Assembly (NCBI RefSeq): GCF_027107535.1
Contig: NZ_CP114283.1
Span: 1,178,001-1,242,000 of the forward strand
DNA: 64,000 bases
From: Streptomyces aurantiacus
GTDB taxonomy: Bacteria; Actinomycetota; Actinomycetes; Streptomycetales; Streptomycetaceae
Direction: 5' to 3'
Both the position numbers and the translations under genes were made by a program. The notes below the pieces were generated by a model. That model had not been told where the DNA came from, ran no database searches, and saw nothing but the letters and a program-made list of their open reading frames with translations. Positions within the stretch are counted from its first letter, which is position 1. Each line of letters opens with the position of its first letter. Below are positions 45,601 through 54,172 of this stretch, one piece after another.

Positions 45601-46701
45601 GGCGCCGAGCCGGTGACGACCGCCGCGGTTCCGGCCGGATCCGCCGCGTACCGGGAGATCGTGCGCCAGTACCTCGACGCGCGCGCCGGTCTCGTCACGG
45701 GCAGGCACACCACCGTCGCGGCCGCCCTCGCCGCGAGCCCCCACGCCGCGTCCTTCCAGGATCTGCTGCGGGCTCAGGCCCCCGGCCTGATCGAGAGCCG
45801 CGCGGCGCTGGCCCGGCACGGGAGCACCTACACGGACGCCACCGCGACACTCTCCGACGTGCTCGTCGGCACGGACGACAGCGGCACCGTGTTCCTGCGG
45901 GCGGCGGTCGACGAAAAGGCCGTCCTCAGGCAGGGCCCGGACGACACGACGGGCGAGACCGACGAGGGGAGCCAGGAACAGCGCTTCACCTTCAGCACCA
46001 ACGGCGGCGCCCCGATCCTCCACCTGGAGGCCGACGCCCCCGCCGCCGAGACGGTCCTCACGGAGTCGGCGTCCACCTGGCAGGGCCTCGACGTGGCCCC
46101 GCCCGAGGGACAGGACGCCGACGAGGTCCCCGACGAGCCGATCGCGCTCGACGCGGACGGCTTCCCCGTGGAGGAGCCCACCACGGTCCGGCAGGCGTCC
46201 GCCCTGCGCGCCAATGTCTCCGGGTCCGGTACGGCCAAGTGGGCCTCGAAGAACATCAAGACCAAGTGGGAGTACGGCCTGGACTGCACCAACTTCGTGT
46301 CCAAGGCCCTCTACTACGGCGGAAAGATGAAGACCCGGATGGGCGGCCGCAAGCACGACCGTGCCTGGTGGCAGCAGTACTACCTGTTCGGTTCGATCAA
46401 GAACAAGAGCTACACCTGGTCGGGCGCCGAGAACTTCCGGCGCCACATGACCAAGTACCGCAAGGCGCCGTCGGTGTCGAAGCGGAACGCCCGGGCCGGC
46501 GACATCGTCGTGTTCAAGTGGAAGAAGGAGAAGGTGTACAACCACGCGGCGGTCGTCGTCGGGAACAACGGCCGTGACCTCCAGCTCCGCCAGCACGGCG
46601 GCGTCAGCAAGACGACACTGAGCGCCGCCATCGCCCGCTACCGCCACAAGGCCAACTACATCGAGCGCGTGGTCATCCTCCGCCCGAAGTCGAGGAGCTG
46701 A
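42700..46701 (+). CDS. Large secreted DNRLRE/fibronectin-type protein with C-terminal amidase domain
   Basis: 1333 residues from the ATG at 42700 (GAAGG upstream). A signal peptide (RRAAGLTGLVITATLLPAAPGSAAP) is followed by beta-rich domains like those of teneurin/wall-associated proteins, two DNRLRE-type modules (about 290-480 and 720-870, each with a WSAD/LDPW-like strand and a C-terminal LTVRYN/LEIEYV end), Ig-like segments, an FN3 domain (APQNVRVTPGDAGLLATW, about 885-965) and a C-terminal papain-like amidase domain (Amidase_6): catalytic Cys1196 in YGLDCTNFVSKALYYGG, His1282 in YNHAAVVVGN. The C-terminal enzyme probably cuts an amide in peptidoglycan or protein. The lipoprotein gene begins 2 bp after its stop. 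Confidence 0.85.
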   Translation: MHIAIRRAAGLTGLVITATLLPAAPGSAAPTPAEASTPAARQAVDMPSALAEARRTGARVEALSERTGTTTTWVHDDGSLTTELTAGPVRFERDGRWVAVDTDLARRADGSVAAKAHPADLTLAGRGGEPAGSLAESRAAEPRDLVTLGEGDRRVTLQWKGGLPQPRLDGNRAEYQEAVPGADVIVEATRTGFEQYVEINKRPREGAYRYTLPLRAKGLRAKQQADGSVRFTDRRTGERRAVMPAPVMWDSTVDERSGEHTRRVPVAMKVVQKGSSLDLVVTPDARFLADPKTRYPVTVDPSTSALGNLFDTYVQQGETRDWSTDTELDLGNPGTTNADGTPRTARSYITWGTAPIADALVSSAELSLWNFHSANTDCKPAAWEVWSADEATAASRWTNRPAMRTRYATSTETKGREGCGDDGWINADVTGLAQAWASEKAPRATLGLRAADESAVSQWKRVNSADATANPPKLTVRYNFRPRSGNNRQAGPPFTADASGTWQVNTTTPTLRDTFSDKDGDRINGTFEIVEAVSGKRVGDLLVSPFVESGRAAAVTLPDGLLKDGTTYRFRTSPYDGTHFNTAWSQWSTFTVSTTGRPSGPPDMPQALESGATRTLTPLLSGLVTSPAQGRVRAEFVLRDEDGGPLPGVTVPEAWVDSGQRAAAQVAGGALKDGTTYRWAMRACTDLGCSAWSYEQEFTARAAADPAAPQTRSLVLTGAALDDATVPVGGKACPEGGACPAVRDTKLTLGGADGERVAWLRPDLTKLPAGARIAKARLVLSPAQPGPQRPVEVYELLDPWTTAQKGGELLTALDEAPFADAAPLADQDLAPVVQSWLEQESGEGLAVRLPAAERTTGAAYHSARAADTALRPKLEIEYVAPTAPAAPQNVRVTPGDAGLLATWNAPKDNGSAGDGPQYTAVVTKADGTEAARTTGAEPRAVVSGLANGTAYRVTVTARTAHGTSPAVGAEPVTTAAVPAGSAAYREIVRQYLDARAGLVTGRHTTVAAALAASPHAASFQDLLRAQAPGLIESRAALARHGSTYTDATATLSDVLVGTDDSGTVFLRAAVDEKAVLRQGPDDTTGETDEGSQEQRFTFSTNGGAPILHLEADAPAAETVLTESASTWQGLDVAPPEGQDADEVPDEPIALDADGFPVEEPTTVRQASALRANVSGSGTAKWASKNIKTKWEYGLDCTNFVSKALYYGGKMKTRMGGRKHDRAWWQQYYLFGSIKNKSYTWSGAENFRRHMTKYRKAPSVSKRNARAGDIVVFKWKKEKVYNHAAVVVGNNGRDLQLRQHGGVSKTTLSAAIARYRHKANYIERVVILRPKSRS

Positions 46702-46703
46702 TC

Positions 46704-47210
46704 ATGAGGCGAATGCTGCTGGGGTGCGCGCTGGCCACCGGGGCCCTGCTGACCGTCACGGCCTGTTCGTCCGACGACACCCTGTCGGCCTACCAGAGCG
46801 ACTACACGGGGCACGAGCCGCTGCACGTCGTCGGCTATCCGTCCACGGGCAGCCTGGGCGTCGTCCAGAAGGCCGTCTGGCTGCTCGCCGACGGTGACAC
46901 CGACGCGCTCGCGGACCTGGCCGCGGAGGACGGGTCCGCCGAGGAGACCGCCCGCAACTGGGTCAAGACCTTCGGCAAGGGCGCGGAGGGCGAGGTCACC
47001 GCGGACTTCTACGACGAGGGCTCGACCCGCCAGACCGTGGTCCTCTACTTCGCGACGTCCCGGCAGACCAAGGAGATCACCGCACGGCTGGGCGAGGACG
47101 ACGCCTGGCGGATCGTCCTGGACGAGCCGGACCCGAAGGACGCCTCCGCGAAGCCGGACTGGGCCCCCGCCGAACCGGGTGGCACGGGATCCAAAAGCAC
47201 GGGCGGCTAG
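46704..47210 (+). CDS. Lipoprotein encoded with the amidase protein (possible immunity or partner)
   Basis: 168 residues. Signal with lipobox VTAC (Cys21), then a single alpha/beta domain: YPSTGSLGVVQKAVWLLADGDTDALADLAAEDGSAEETARNWVKTFG, VTADFYDEGSTRQTVVLYFATSRQTKEITARLGEDDAWRIVLDEPDP, an arrangement like NTF2/DUF4878-type lipoproteins, and a disordered tail. The start lies 2 bp beyond the amidase gene stop, with the ribosome binding site inside it (GAGGAG), so the two are co-translated. A role as anchor, chaperone or immunity protein for the amidase is inference. Confidence 0.75.
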   Translation: MRRMLLGCALATGALLTVTACSSDDTLSAYQSDYTGHEPLHVVGYPSTGSLGVVQKAVWLLADGDTDALADLAAEDGSAEETARNWVKTFGKGAEGEVTADFYDEGSTRQTVVLYFATSRQTKEITARLGEDDAWRIVLDEPDPKDASAKPDWAPAEPGGTGSKSTGG

Positions 47211-47241
47211 CCCGTACACCCGGAGAGCCCCTGGTGCGCCG

Positions 47242-47279
47242 CGTCCGTCCGCCTGCGAAGCCTCACAGGCGGACGGACG
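47242..47279. terminator. Terminator hairpin overlapping the end of the XRE gene
   Basis: CGTCCGTCCGCCTG (47242-47255) pairs perfectly over 14 bp with CAGGCGGACGGACG (47266-47279), loop 10 bases. The right arm lies inside the last codons of the leftward XRE gene (stop at 47263), so the same DNA terminates the lipoprotein transcript and, in the other direction, the XRE transcript. Confidence 0.85.
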
Positions 47280-47766
47280 TCCGCGTCACCCCCACCTCTT
47301 CGTCGTCGGTGAGGGCACCGGACGCCGTCGCCCCGGCGAGCAGCGCGGTGACGAGCGCCGCCGCACCGGCGAGCGCCCACCGTGTCCGCAACGGCCTGAC
47401 GCGCGCGGGCGCGGCGACCGCGGGTACGGCAACCGCGGGTACGGCGACCACGGATGGGGCCGCCGCGGGCGGGGCGACCGCCGGGGCGGGCCCGCACGCG
47501 ATGCCGGTACGGGCGTCCAGCCATGCCTGGGCCATGTCGCCCCGGACCCCGCACGCCGCGACGAACGCGGCGACCAGTTCCCCGCGGGGCAGCCGGTCCC
47601 GGCCGAGCATGGTCGCCGCCGTGGAGTACGGAAGGCAGTGGCCCGCGTCCGCCGCGCGGCGTTCCAGCTGGCGATAGCTCAGGCCCGACCAGGCCTTGAG
47701 GCGCCGCAACGCCGCCACGAAGGCGGCCGCGTCGGAGTCCGGCGGAGTGGGTGGTGCGGTGGTCAT
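47263..47766 (-). CDS. Membrane-anchored XRE-like helix-turn-helix protein
   Basis: 167 residues. The N-terminal third is an HTH of the XRE type (AAAFVAALRRLKAWSGLSYRQLERRAADAGHCLPYSTAATMLGRDRLPRGELVAAFVAACGV), followed by an Ala/Val/Pro-rich linker (about 90-125) and one membrane helix (RWALAGAAALVTALLAGATASGAL), leaving about 17 residues outside. Such proteins are frequent in Streptomyces and may act as membrane-tethered regulators; the target is unknown. It is divergent from the serine hydrolase gene at 47898 and convergent with the lipoprotein gene. Confidence 0.78.
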   Translation of the reverse strand: MTTAPPTPPDSDAAAFVAALRRLKAWSGLSYRQLERRAADAGHCLPYSTAATMLGRDRLPRGELVAAFVAACGVRGDMAQAWLDARTGIACGPAPAVAPPAAAPSVVAVPAVAVPAVAAPARVRPLRTRWALAGAAALVTALLAGATASGALTDDEEVGVTRTSVRL

Positions 47767-47897
47767 GACGGTGATCCCCCCTGTTGAGCTGGACGTACAC
47801 GGGTTCGCACAAGCTCGAACACCCTGACAGCTTGAGGAACGGCGACAGCGGCGGTCAACCTCATGGCGGATTCCCGACGTTGGAGGTCAAAGGTCCC

Positions 47898-49085
47898 ATG
47901 GCTCTGCCCCACTGCCGCCGTACCGGTGCCGCCGTCACCGCCCTCGCGGCCCTGCTGACGCTGGGCGCGTGCGCCGACGAGCGCAATGCCGGCCGGCCGG
48001 ACACCAGACCGGCCGCACGGCCCGGCACCGGATCCGCCGGGGCCGCGCCGAAGGCACGCGCCGCCGAGTCGGTCGGCGACTTCCTCCACCGGACGCTCCC
48101 CGCCGGACCCGGCGGCACCGTCGTCGCAGCACGCGGCGACGAACTCGTGCACTGCGCGGGCTTCGGAGCCTCGGACCGGGCCGCCGGCACCCCCGCGAGC
48201 TGCCGGACCGTGTACGACGTCATGTCGATCACGAAGCAGTTCACCGCGGCCGCGATCCTGAAACTGGAGGTGATGGGGAAGCTGCGGGTCGGCGACCGGA
48301 TCAGCCGGTTCCTCGGCCCGGTGCCCGAGGACAAGCGCGACATCACCGTCGAGCAGCTGCTCACGCACACGTCCGGCCTGGTCGAGGGGCTCGGTGAGGA
48401 CTACGACCCCGTCTCGCGCGACGACATGGTGGACAAGGCCCTGGCCTCGAAGCCGGAGTCGGCACCGGGGAGGAAGTTCCTCTATTCCAACGCCGGGTAC
48501 AGCCTGCTCGCCGCGATCGTCGAGAAGGCGTCCGGGGAGGGCTACGAGCCGTTCCTGGCCCGGCACCTGTTCGCCCCCGCCGGGATGGAACGGACCGGCT
48601 ATGTACTGCCCCGGTGGCCGCGACACCGGATCGCCGTGGAGTACGACAGCAAGGGCCGGAGCCAGGGCAGGCCTGTCGACCAGCCATGGGCGGCCGACGG
48701 ACCGTACTGGAACCTGCGCGGCAACGGCGGGATGCTCTCCACCGCCGAGGACATGTTCCGCTGGCACCGCGCGCTCTTGGGCGACGACGTGCTGCCGGAG
48801 CAGGCCCGGAAGAAGCTGTTCGAGCCCCGCGTGCGGGTGCCCGACTCCGACGACGGCTGGTACGGCTACGGCTGGGCCGTCCGCGAGAGCGCCGAAGGCC
48901 GGACCGTCTGGCACGACGGCGGCAACGACTGGTCGCTGGCGGTCCTCACGAGGTCGCTGCGCGACGACGTCCTCGTCTACTGGGTGAGCAACCACGCCTA
49001 CCGCGACGGCAAGTGGAACCTGGAGGACCAGGCGGAGAAGCTGACCCTGGGCATCGCCGACCGGGTACGCGCCGAGGGCCGCTGA
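47898..49085 (+). CDS. Lipoprotein serine hydrolase of the beta-lactamase class C/DD-peptidase family
   Basis: 395 residues from the ATG at 47898 with GGAGG upstream. Signal peptide with lipobox LGAC (Cys25), then a spacer rich in Pro/Ala, then the beta-lactamase-like domain: SxxK at Ser110-Ile-Thr-Lys113 (DVMSITKQFTAAAILKL), LLTHTSGLVEGLG, YSNAGYSLLAAIVEKASG (Tyr-x-Asn) and HDGGNDWS at the third motif. These proteins are DD-peptidases or esterases; a resistance role is not implied. It is divergent from the XRE-like gene, which may regulate it. Confidence 0.83.
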   Translation: MALPHCRRTGAAVTALAALLTLGACADERNAGRPDTRPAARPGTGSAGAAPKARAAESVGDFLHRTLPAGPGGTVVAARGDELVHCAGFGASDRAAGTPASCRTVYDVMSITKQFTAAAILKLEVMGKLRVGDRISRFLGPVPEDKRDITVEQLLTHTSGLVEGLGEDYDPVSRDDMVDKALASKPESAPGRKFLYSNAGYSLLAAIVEKASGEGYEPFLARHLFAPAGMERTGYVLPRWPRHRIAVEYDSKGRSQGRPVDQPWAADGPYWNLRGNGGMLSTAEDMFRWHRALLGDDVLPEQARKKLFEPRVRVPDSDDGWYGYGWAVRESAEGRTVWHDGGNDWSLAVLTRSLRDDVLVYWVSNHAYRDGKWNLEDQAEKLTLGIADRVRAEGR

Positions 49086-49220
49086 CGCCCCGCCCCGAAC
49101 CTCAAAAAAATCTCAGAACGCCGTGCAACCCTCCCCCCACCTTGTGGGTCGTACTTGGCATCAGGACTTCTGGAGGGGGATCCGGGGGGATCGCGGGGGT
49201 TCTGATCTGGGGGAGGGGAC

Positions 49221-49254
49221 CGAAGGGGCCCGGTCGACGGACCGGGCCCCTTCG
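49221..49254. terminator. Strong bidirectional terminator
   Basis: CGAAGGGGCCCGGTC (49221-49235) and GACCGGGCCCCTTCG (49240-49254) form a perfect 15-bp stem with a 4-base loop between the convergent serine hydrolase and rbsD genes. Confidence 0.92.
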
Positions 49255-49323
49255 AAGATTTCCGGACGCCGCGAGAAGCCGCTCCGAAGAGTTCACCCGA
49301 AGAGCCTCACCATCCGAAGAGCC

Positions 49324-49716
49324 TCAGAAGAAGACCCCGCACCGCAGCAGCACGTTCGCGTACGGCCGGGCCTCGCCGGTCCGCACGATCAGCCGGGCGT
49401 CCGCCGACAGAGCCTTCAGGTCGTCGTGGGAGACGTGGGTGAGAGCGGCAGGGAACCGGCCGGCCAGCAGGGCCGCCGCCTCCGGGTTGGCCTCCCGTAC
49501 CTCCTCCGCCGCCGTGGCGCTCTCCACGACCAGTTCCTCCAGCAGGCCCTCCAGGACCTCCTCGAAGGACGGCACGCCCGCCCGGAAGGCGAGGTCCACG
49601 ACCCGCGGCCCGACCGGGATGGGCATGCCCACGTCGCACACCAGTACGCCGTCGCCGTGGCCGAGTTCGGCTATCGCACCGGCGAGGTGACGGTTCAGTA
49701 TTCCGGCCTTCTTCAC
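49324..49716 (-). CDS. rbsD: D-ribose pyranase RbsD
   Basis: 130 residues with the RbsD signature MKKAGILNRHLAGAIAELGHGDGVLVCDVGMPIP (catalytic His of LGHGD) and the C-terminal TGEARPYANVLLRCGVFF. It interconverts pyranose and furanose forms of ribose so that the kinase can act. It is the last gene of the operon and overlaps the ribokinase stop by 4 bp (49713-49716). A strong terminator follows beyond its stop. Confidence 0.92.
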   Translation of the reverse strand: MKKAGILNRHLAGAIAELGHGDGVLVCDVGMPIPVGPRVVDLAFRAGVPSFEEVLEGLLEELVVESATAAEEVREANPEAAALLAGRFPAALTHVSHDDLKALSADARLIVRTGEARPYANVLLRCGVFF

Positions 49717-50612
49717 AGCGCTGCGACCTCTTCGGCGGTGGGGAAGGAGGCCTGGGCGCCCTCCCGGGTGACGGCCACGGCGCCCACGCGGGCCGCGTAC
49801 GCCGCCGCCTCCGCCAGCGACTCACCGGCGCCCAGACGCCAGGCCAGCGCGGCGGTGAAGGAGTCACCCGCACCGGTCGTGTCCACGGCGGCCACCCGCA
49901 CGGACGGCACACGGGCCGTTCCCGAGGCGTCGGCGACCAGCGCGCCCTCCTCGCCCAGGGTGACGACCACCGAGCGCGGACCGAGGGCGAGGAGCGCCTC
50001 GGCCCACTGCTCGGGCGTCCCGCCCGCGTCCGCACCGAGCACGACCCGCGCCTCGTGCTCGTTGACGATCAACGGGTCGCAGGCCGCGAGGACCTTCTCG
50101 GGCAACTCCCGCGGCGGCGAGGGGTTCAGTACGAACCGGGTGCCGGGCGGCAGGCCCTGTACGACCTCCCCGACCGTCTCCAGGGGAATCTCCAACTGGG
50201 CCGAGACGACCCGGGAGGCGGCCAGGAGGGGCGCGGCCGTGCGGACGTCCTCGGGGGTCAGGCGGCCGTTCGCGCCGGGCGACACGACGATGCTGTTGTC
50301 CCCGGACGGATCCACCGTGATGAGCGCGACCCCGGTGGGCGCGCCGCCGACGAGGACACCGGACGTGTCGACCCCGGCCGCCCGCTGCGAGTCGAGCAGC
50401 AGCCGGCCGTGCGCGTCGTCCCCGACCCGGGCCAGCAACGCCGTACGCGCTCCGAGACGGGCGGCGGCGACCGCCTGGTTGGCGCCCTTGCCGCCCGGGT
50501 GGAGCGCCAGGTCGGAGCCGAGCACGGTCTCCCCGGCACCCGGCCGGCGCTCGACACCGATGACCAGGTCGGCGTTGGCCGACCCCACGACCAGCAGGTC
50601 GTAGTCGAACAT
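49713..50612 (-). CDS. rbsK: Ribokinase RbsK (PfkB family)
   Basis: 299 residues. PfkB-type motifs: N-terminal LVVGSANADLVIGVERRPGAGETVLGSDLALHPGGKGANQAVAAARLGA and C-terminal AAVDTTGAGDSFTAALAWRLG with the catalytic Asp in GAGD. It phosphorylates ribose to ribose 5-phosphate. An inverted repeat in the 79-bp gap separates it from the upstream fused transport gene, so its dosage may be tuned relative to transport. Confidence 0.92.
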   Translation of the reverse strand: MFDYDLLVVGSANADLVIGVERRPGAGETVLGSDLALHPGGKGANQAVAAARLGARTALLARVGDDAHGRLLLDSQRAAGVDTSGVLVGGAPTGVALITVDPSGDNSIVVSPGANGRLTPEDVRTAAPLLAASRVVSAQLEIPLETVGEVVQGLPPGTRFVLNPSPPRELPEKVLAACDPLIVNEHEARVVLGADAGGTPEQWAEALLALGPRSVVVTLGEEGALVADASGTARVPSVRVAAVDTTGAGDSFTAALAWRLGAGESLAEAAAYAARVGAVAVTREGAQASFPTAEEVAAL

Positions 50613-50643
50613 GAACTGTCTCCCTGTAAAGGTGAGTTGAGGA

Positions 50644-50671
50644 CGGGTGGACGGCGGCTGCCGTCCACCCG
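50644..50671. terminator. Intercistronic hairpin between rbsCB and rbsK
   Basis: CGGGTGGACGGC (50644-50655) and GCCGTCCACCCG (50660-50671) make a perfect 12-bp stem with a 4-base loop inside the operon. It could be an attenuator or protect the 3' end of the upstream transport mRNA; there is no T tract. Confidence 0.7.
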
Positions 50672-50691
50672 CCCCGCGACGTCGGTCGGGG

Positions 50692-52647
50692 TCAGCCGGT
50701 GAACCCGGCCACGTTCTTCGCCGTGACCACCTTCACCGGGACCTTCACCGTCTGCTCGACCTCCTTGCCGTCGGCGGCCCGCAGCGCGTTCTCCACCGCG
50801 ATCCTCCCGAGCTCCTTCGGCTGTTGTGCCACGGAGGCGTACATCGTGCCCTCCTTGACGGCCTTCAGCCCGTCGGGCGTGCCGTCGAAACCGATGACCT
50901 GCACCGACTTACCGGCCTTGGAGCCCAGCGCCTTGATCGCGCCGAGCGCCATCTCGTCGTTCTCGGCGAAGACGCCCTGGACGTCCGGGTGGGCCTGGAG
51001 CAGGTTCGTCATCACGTCCAGCCCCTTCGTGCGGTCGAAGTCGGCGGGCTGCTCGGCGACCACGTCGATCCCCGGGTAGGCCTTCAGGCCCTCCTCGAAG
51101 CCCGCGCCCCGCTCACGGCTCGCGGACGTGCCCGCCAGACCCTGCAAGATCACGATCTTGCCCTTGCCGCCCAGCTTCTCCGCCAGCGCCTTGGCACCCA
51201 GCCTGCCGCCCTCGACGTTGTCGGAGGCCACGAGCGCGGCGGTCTTCGCCTTGTTGACGCCCCGGTCGACGCCGACCACGGGAATGTCGGCCTTGTTCGC
51301 GGACCGCACCGACGGGCCCGCCGCGTCCGAGTCCACCGGGTTGACGACGATCGAGTCGACGCCCTCGCTGGTGAAGTTCTGCAACTGGTTGGCCTGCTGC
51401 GAGGCATCGTTCTGCGCGTCCGTGACGGTCAGGTCGGCGCCGAGCCTCTTCGCCTCGGCCTGCGCGCCCTCCTTGATCTGTACGAAGAAGGGGTTGTTCA
51501 GGGTGGACAGGGACAGGCCCACCTTCGGCGTCGTGGAGGACGAGCCGTTGTTGAAGAGCGACAGACCGCCCACGATCGCCGCCACGAGGACCACGGCGAG
51601 ACCGTACTTGAGCGCCTGTGGACCCTTCAGGCCCGCCGCGCCCCCGGCACCCGCCGTGACCGGGGTCGCCCCCGCCTTGCGCCGCACGGTGTCGAGCAGC
51701 ACCGCGAGCGCGATGACCACACCGATGACGACCTGCTGCCAGAACGCCGACACGGAAAGGAGGTTGAGGCCGTTGCGCAGCACCGCGAGGATCAGCGCGC
51801 CGATCAGCGTGCCGGACGCCTTGCCCGTACCGCCGGCGAGGGAGGCGCCGCCGATGACCACCGCGGCGATCGCGTCCAGCTCGTAACCCTGCGCGGCCTG
51901 CGGCTGCGCCGAGGACAGGCGGGAGGCGAGCACGATGCCCGCGGCGGCCGCGAAGAGACCCGACAGCGCGTAGATCGCGAGCTTCTGCCGCTTCACCCGG
52001 AGCCCGGAGAGGCGGGCCGCCTCCTCGTTGCCGCCGATCGCGTACATGGAGCGCCCGATGTACGTACGGCCCAGGATCAGAGCGGTGATGAGCCCCATGA
52101 CGATCATCACGAGGACCGGCACGGGCAGCCAGCCGCCGAGCGTGTCACCGAGATGCGAGACGGAGTCGGGGAAGGCGATCGGGCTGCCCTGCGATATCAC
52201 CAGCGACAGACCGCGGCCCACCGACAGCATGGCGAGCGTGGCGATGAACGGCGGCAGCTTCCCGTACGAGATCAGGACGCCGTTGACCAGGCCGCACACG
52301 ATGCCGGTGGCGACCGCGAGGATCACCGCGATCCAGACCGGTACGCCTTCCGACGTGGCCGTCCAGGCGAGGACGGTGGCGGACAGCGCGGCGACGGAAC
52401 CGACCGACAGGTCGATGCCCGCCGAGACGATCACGAAGGTCACACCGAAGGCGAGGATGGCGGTCACGGCCGCCTGGACGCCGATGTTGAGCAGGTTGTC
52501 CGTCGTCAGGAAGTCGCCGGACAGGGCCGACATCGCGATGACGAGGATGATCAGCGCGGTGAGCGCGCCGTTGTCGAGCAGGAGACGGCGTACGCCTCCC
52601 GAGGCGCCACTCGCGCCCGTCGTGCTCTTGAGCGTGTCAGTGGCCAC
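50692..52647 (-). CDS. Fused ribose ABC permease and substrate-binding protein (RbsC-RbsB)
   Basis: 651 residues from a GTG at 52647, which overlaps the end of rbsA by 11 bp. Residues about 20-335 are an RbsC-type permease ([61 protein letters not shown]). A further helix at about 345-365 crosses the membrane, and the rest (about 372-651) is a ribose-type binding protein ([70 protein letters not shown]). It is recalled that an S. coelicolor homologue is called bifunctional. The binding domain is thus tethered outside to its own permease. Confidence 0.9.
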   Translation of the reverse strand: MATDTLKSTTGASGASGGVRRLLLDNGALTALIILVIAMSALSGDFLTTDNLLNIGVQAAVTAILAFGVTFVIVSAGIDLSVGSVAALSATVLAWTATSEGVPVWIAVILAVATGIVCGLVNGVLISYGKLPPFIATLAMLSVGRGLSLVISQGSPIAFPDSVSHLGDTLGGWLPVPVLVMIVMGLITALILGRTYIGRSMYAIGGNEEAARLSGLRVKRQKLAIYALSGLFAAAAGIVLASRLSSAQPQAAQGYELDAIAAVVIGGASLAGGTGKASGTLIGALILAVLRNGLNLLSVSAFWQQVVIGVVIALAVLLDTVRRKAGATPVTAGAGGAAGLKGPQALKYGLAVVLVAAIVGGLSLFNNGSSSTTPKVGLSLSTLNNPFFVQIKEGAQAEAKRLGADLTVTDAQNDASQQANQLQNFTSEGVDSIVVNPVDSDAAGPSVRSANKADIPVVGVDRGVNKAKTAALVASDNVEGGRLGAKALAEKLGGKGKIVILQGLAGTSASRERGAGFEEGLKAYPGIDVVAEQPADFDRTKGLDVMTNLLQAHPDVQGVFAENDEMALGAIKALGSKAGKSVQVIGFDGTPDGLKAVKEGTMYASVAQQPKELGRIAVENALRAADGKEVEQTVKVPVKVVTAKNVAGFTG

Positions 52648-54172
52648 GGGAGCCCTCCACAGCGGTAACGGAGTCGGTAGAAGTGGGTGTGCTGACGGCG
52701 AGTGCCATCACGGAGTCCTGCGTCGCCTCGGCGGCGGAGAGCTCGCCGGCGATCCGGCCCTGGGCCATGACCAGCACGCGGTCGCTCATGCCGAGCACCT
52801 CGGGCAGGTCACTGGAGATCATCAGGACGGCGTGGCCGGCGGCCGTCAGTTCGTTGATCAGCTGGTAGATCTCGACCTTGGCGCCCACGTCGATGCCGCG
52901 GGTCGGCTCGTCGAGGATCAGCACCTTGGTGTCGGCGAGCAGCCACTTGCCGATGACGACCTTCTGCTGGTTGCCGCCGGACAGGGTGCGCACGTGCTGG
53001 CCGAGCCCGGCCATCCGCACGCCGAGCTGCTCGGCGATCCTCGCGGCGGCCGTCCGCTGCCCCTTGAGGTCGACGAGCCCGCCGTGGGTCGCCGCCCGCA
53101 GGGTGACGAGTCCGAGGTTCTCCTCGACGGAGGCGTCCAGGAGGAGCCCCTGGCCCTTGCGGTCCTCGGGCACGAGCCCGATGCCGGCGGTCATCGCCGC
53201 GCCGACGTCGTGCCGCGGCAGCCGGGTGCCCGCGACGGCCACGGACCCCCGGTCGTACGGGTCGGCCCCGAAGACCGCCCGGACGACCTCGGTACGGCCC
53301 GCCCCGACGAGCCCCGCGATGCCGACGACCTCACCGGCCCGCACCTCGAAACTCACGTCGTGGAACACACCGTTCCGGGTGAGCCCGTCCACGGTGAGCA
53401 ACGCGGTCCCGGTGTCGGCCCGTTCACGCGGGTACTGCAGCTCGATGGAGCGGCCCACCATGAGGCGTACGAGGTCGTCCTCGGGCGTGGACGCGGGCAC
53501 CTGGCCGATGCTCCTGCCGTCCCGGAGGACCGTGACCCGGTCTCCCAGGGCGGCGATCTCCTCCAGGTGATGCGTGATGAAGACGACGCCGACGCCGTCC
53601 TCGCGCAACTGCCGCACGATCCGGAAGAGCTTCTCGACCTCTTCGGAGGTGAGCACCGCGGTCGGCTCGTCCATGATCAGGACGCGCGCGTCCAGGCTGA
53701 GCGCCTTCGCGATCTCGACCATCTGGAGTCGGGCGATGCCGAGTTCACGTACCCGCGCGCGGGGGGACACGTTGACCCCGACCCGCTCCAGGAGCACGGC
53801 GGCGTCGGCCTCCATCGTCTTGCGGTCGATCATTCCGAAGCGGCGCGGCTGGCGGCCCAGGAAGATGTTCTCGGCGACCGTCAGATCGGGCACCAGGTTG
53901 AACTCCTGGTAGATGGTCGCGATCCCGAGGCGCTCCGCGTCCTGCGCGCCGTGGATGCGGACCTTCTTGCCGTCGACCAGGATCTTCCCGGCGTCGGGCC
54001 GGTAGGCGCCGGACAGCATCTTGATCAGGGTGCTCTTGCCGGCGCCGTTCTCACCGAGCAGGACGTGCACCTCGCCGCGGCGCAGATCGAAGTCGACACT
54101 GTCGAGCGCGATCACGCCGGGGAAGGTCTTGCGTATGCCTTCGATACGCAGCAACTCGTCGGGACTGCTCAC
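52637..54172 (-). CDS. rbsA: Ribose ABC transporter ATPase RbsA (two nucleotide-binding domains)
   Basis: 511 residues from a GTG at 54172 with AAAGGAG upstream; the GTG overlaps the stop of the rbsR gene. NBD1: [16 protein letters not shown] (Walker A), [39 protein letters not shown]2: [21 protein letters not shown] (degenerate Walker A as is usual for sugar ABC ATPases of this type) and [32 protein letters not shown]. It powers ribose import by the fused permease. Confidence 0.92.
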   Translation of the reverse strand: MSSPDELLRIEGIRKTFPGVIALDSVDFDLRRGEVHVLLGENGAGKSTLIKMLSGAYRPDAGKILVDGKKVRIHGAQDAERLGIATIYQEFNLVPDLTVAENIFLGRQPRRFGMIDRKTMEADAAVLLERVGVNVSPRARVRELGIARLQMVEIAKALSLDARVLIMDEPTAVLTSEEVEKLFRIVRQLREDGVGVVFITHHLEEIAALGDRVTVLRDGRSIGQVPASTPEDDLVRLMVGRSIELQYPRERADTGTALLTVDGLTRNGVFHDVSFEVRAGEVVGIAGLVGAGRTEVVRAVFGADPYDRGSVAVAGTRLPRHDVGAAMTAGIGLVPEDRKGQGLLLDASVEENLGLVTLRAATHGGLVDLKGQRTAAARIAEQLGVRMAGLGQHVRTLSGGNQQKVVIGKWLLADTKVLILDEPTRGIDVGAKVEIYQLINELTAAGHAVLMISSDLPEVLGMSDRVLVMAQGRIAGELSAAEATQDSVMALAVSTPTSTDSVTAVEGSRGH

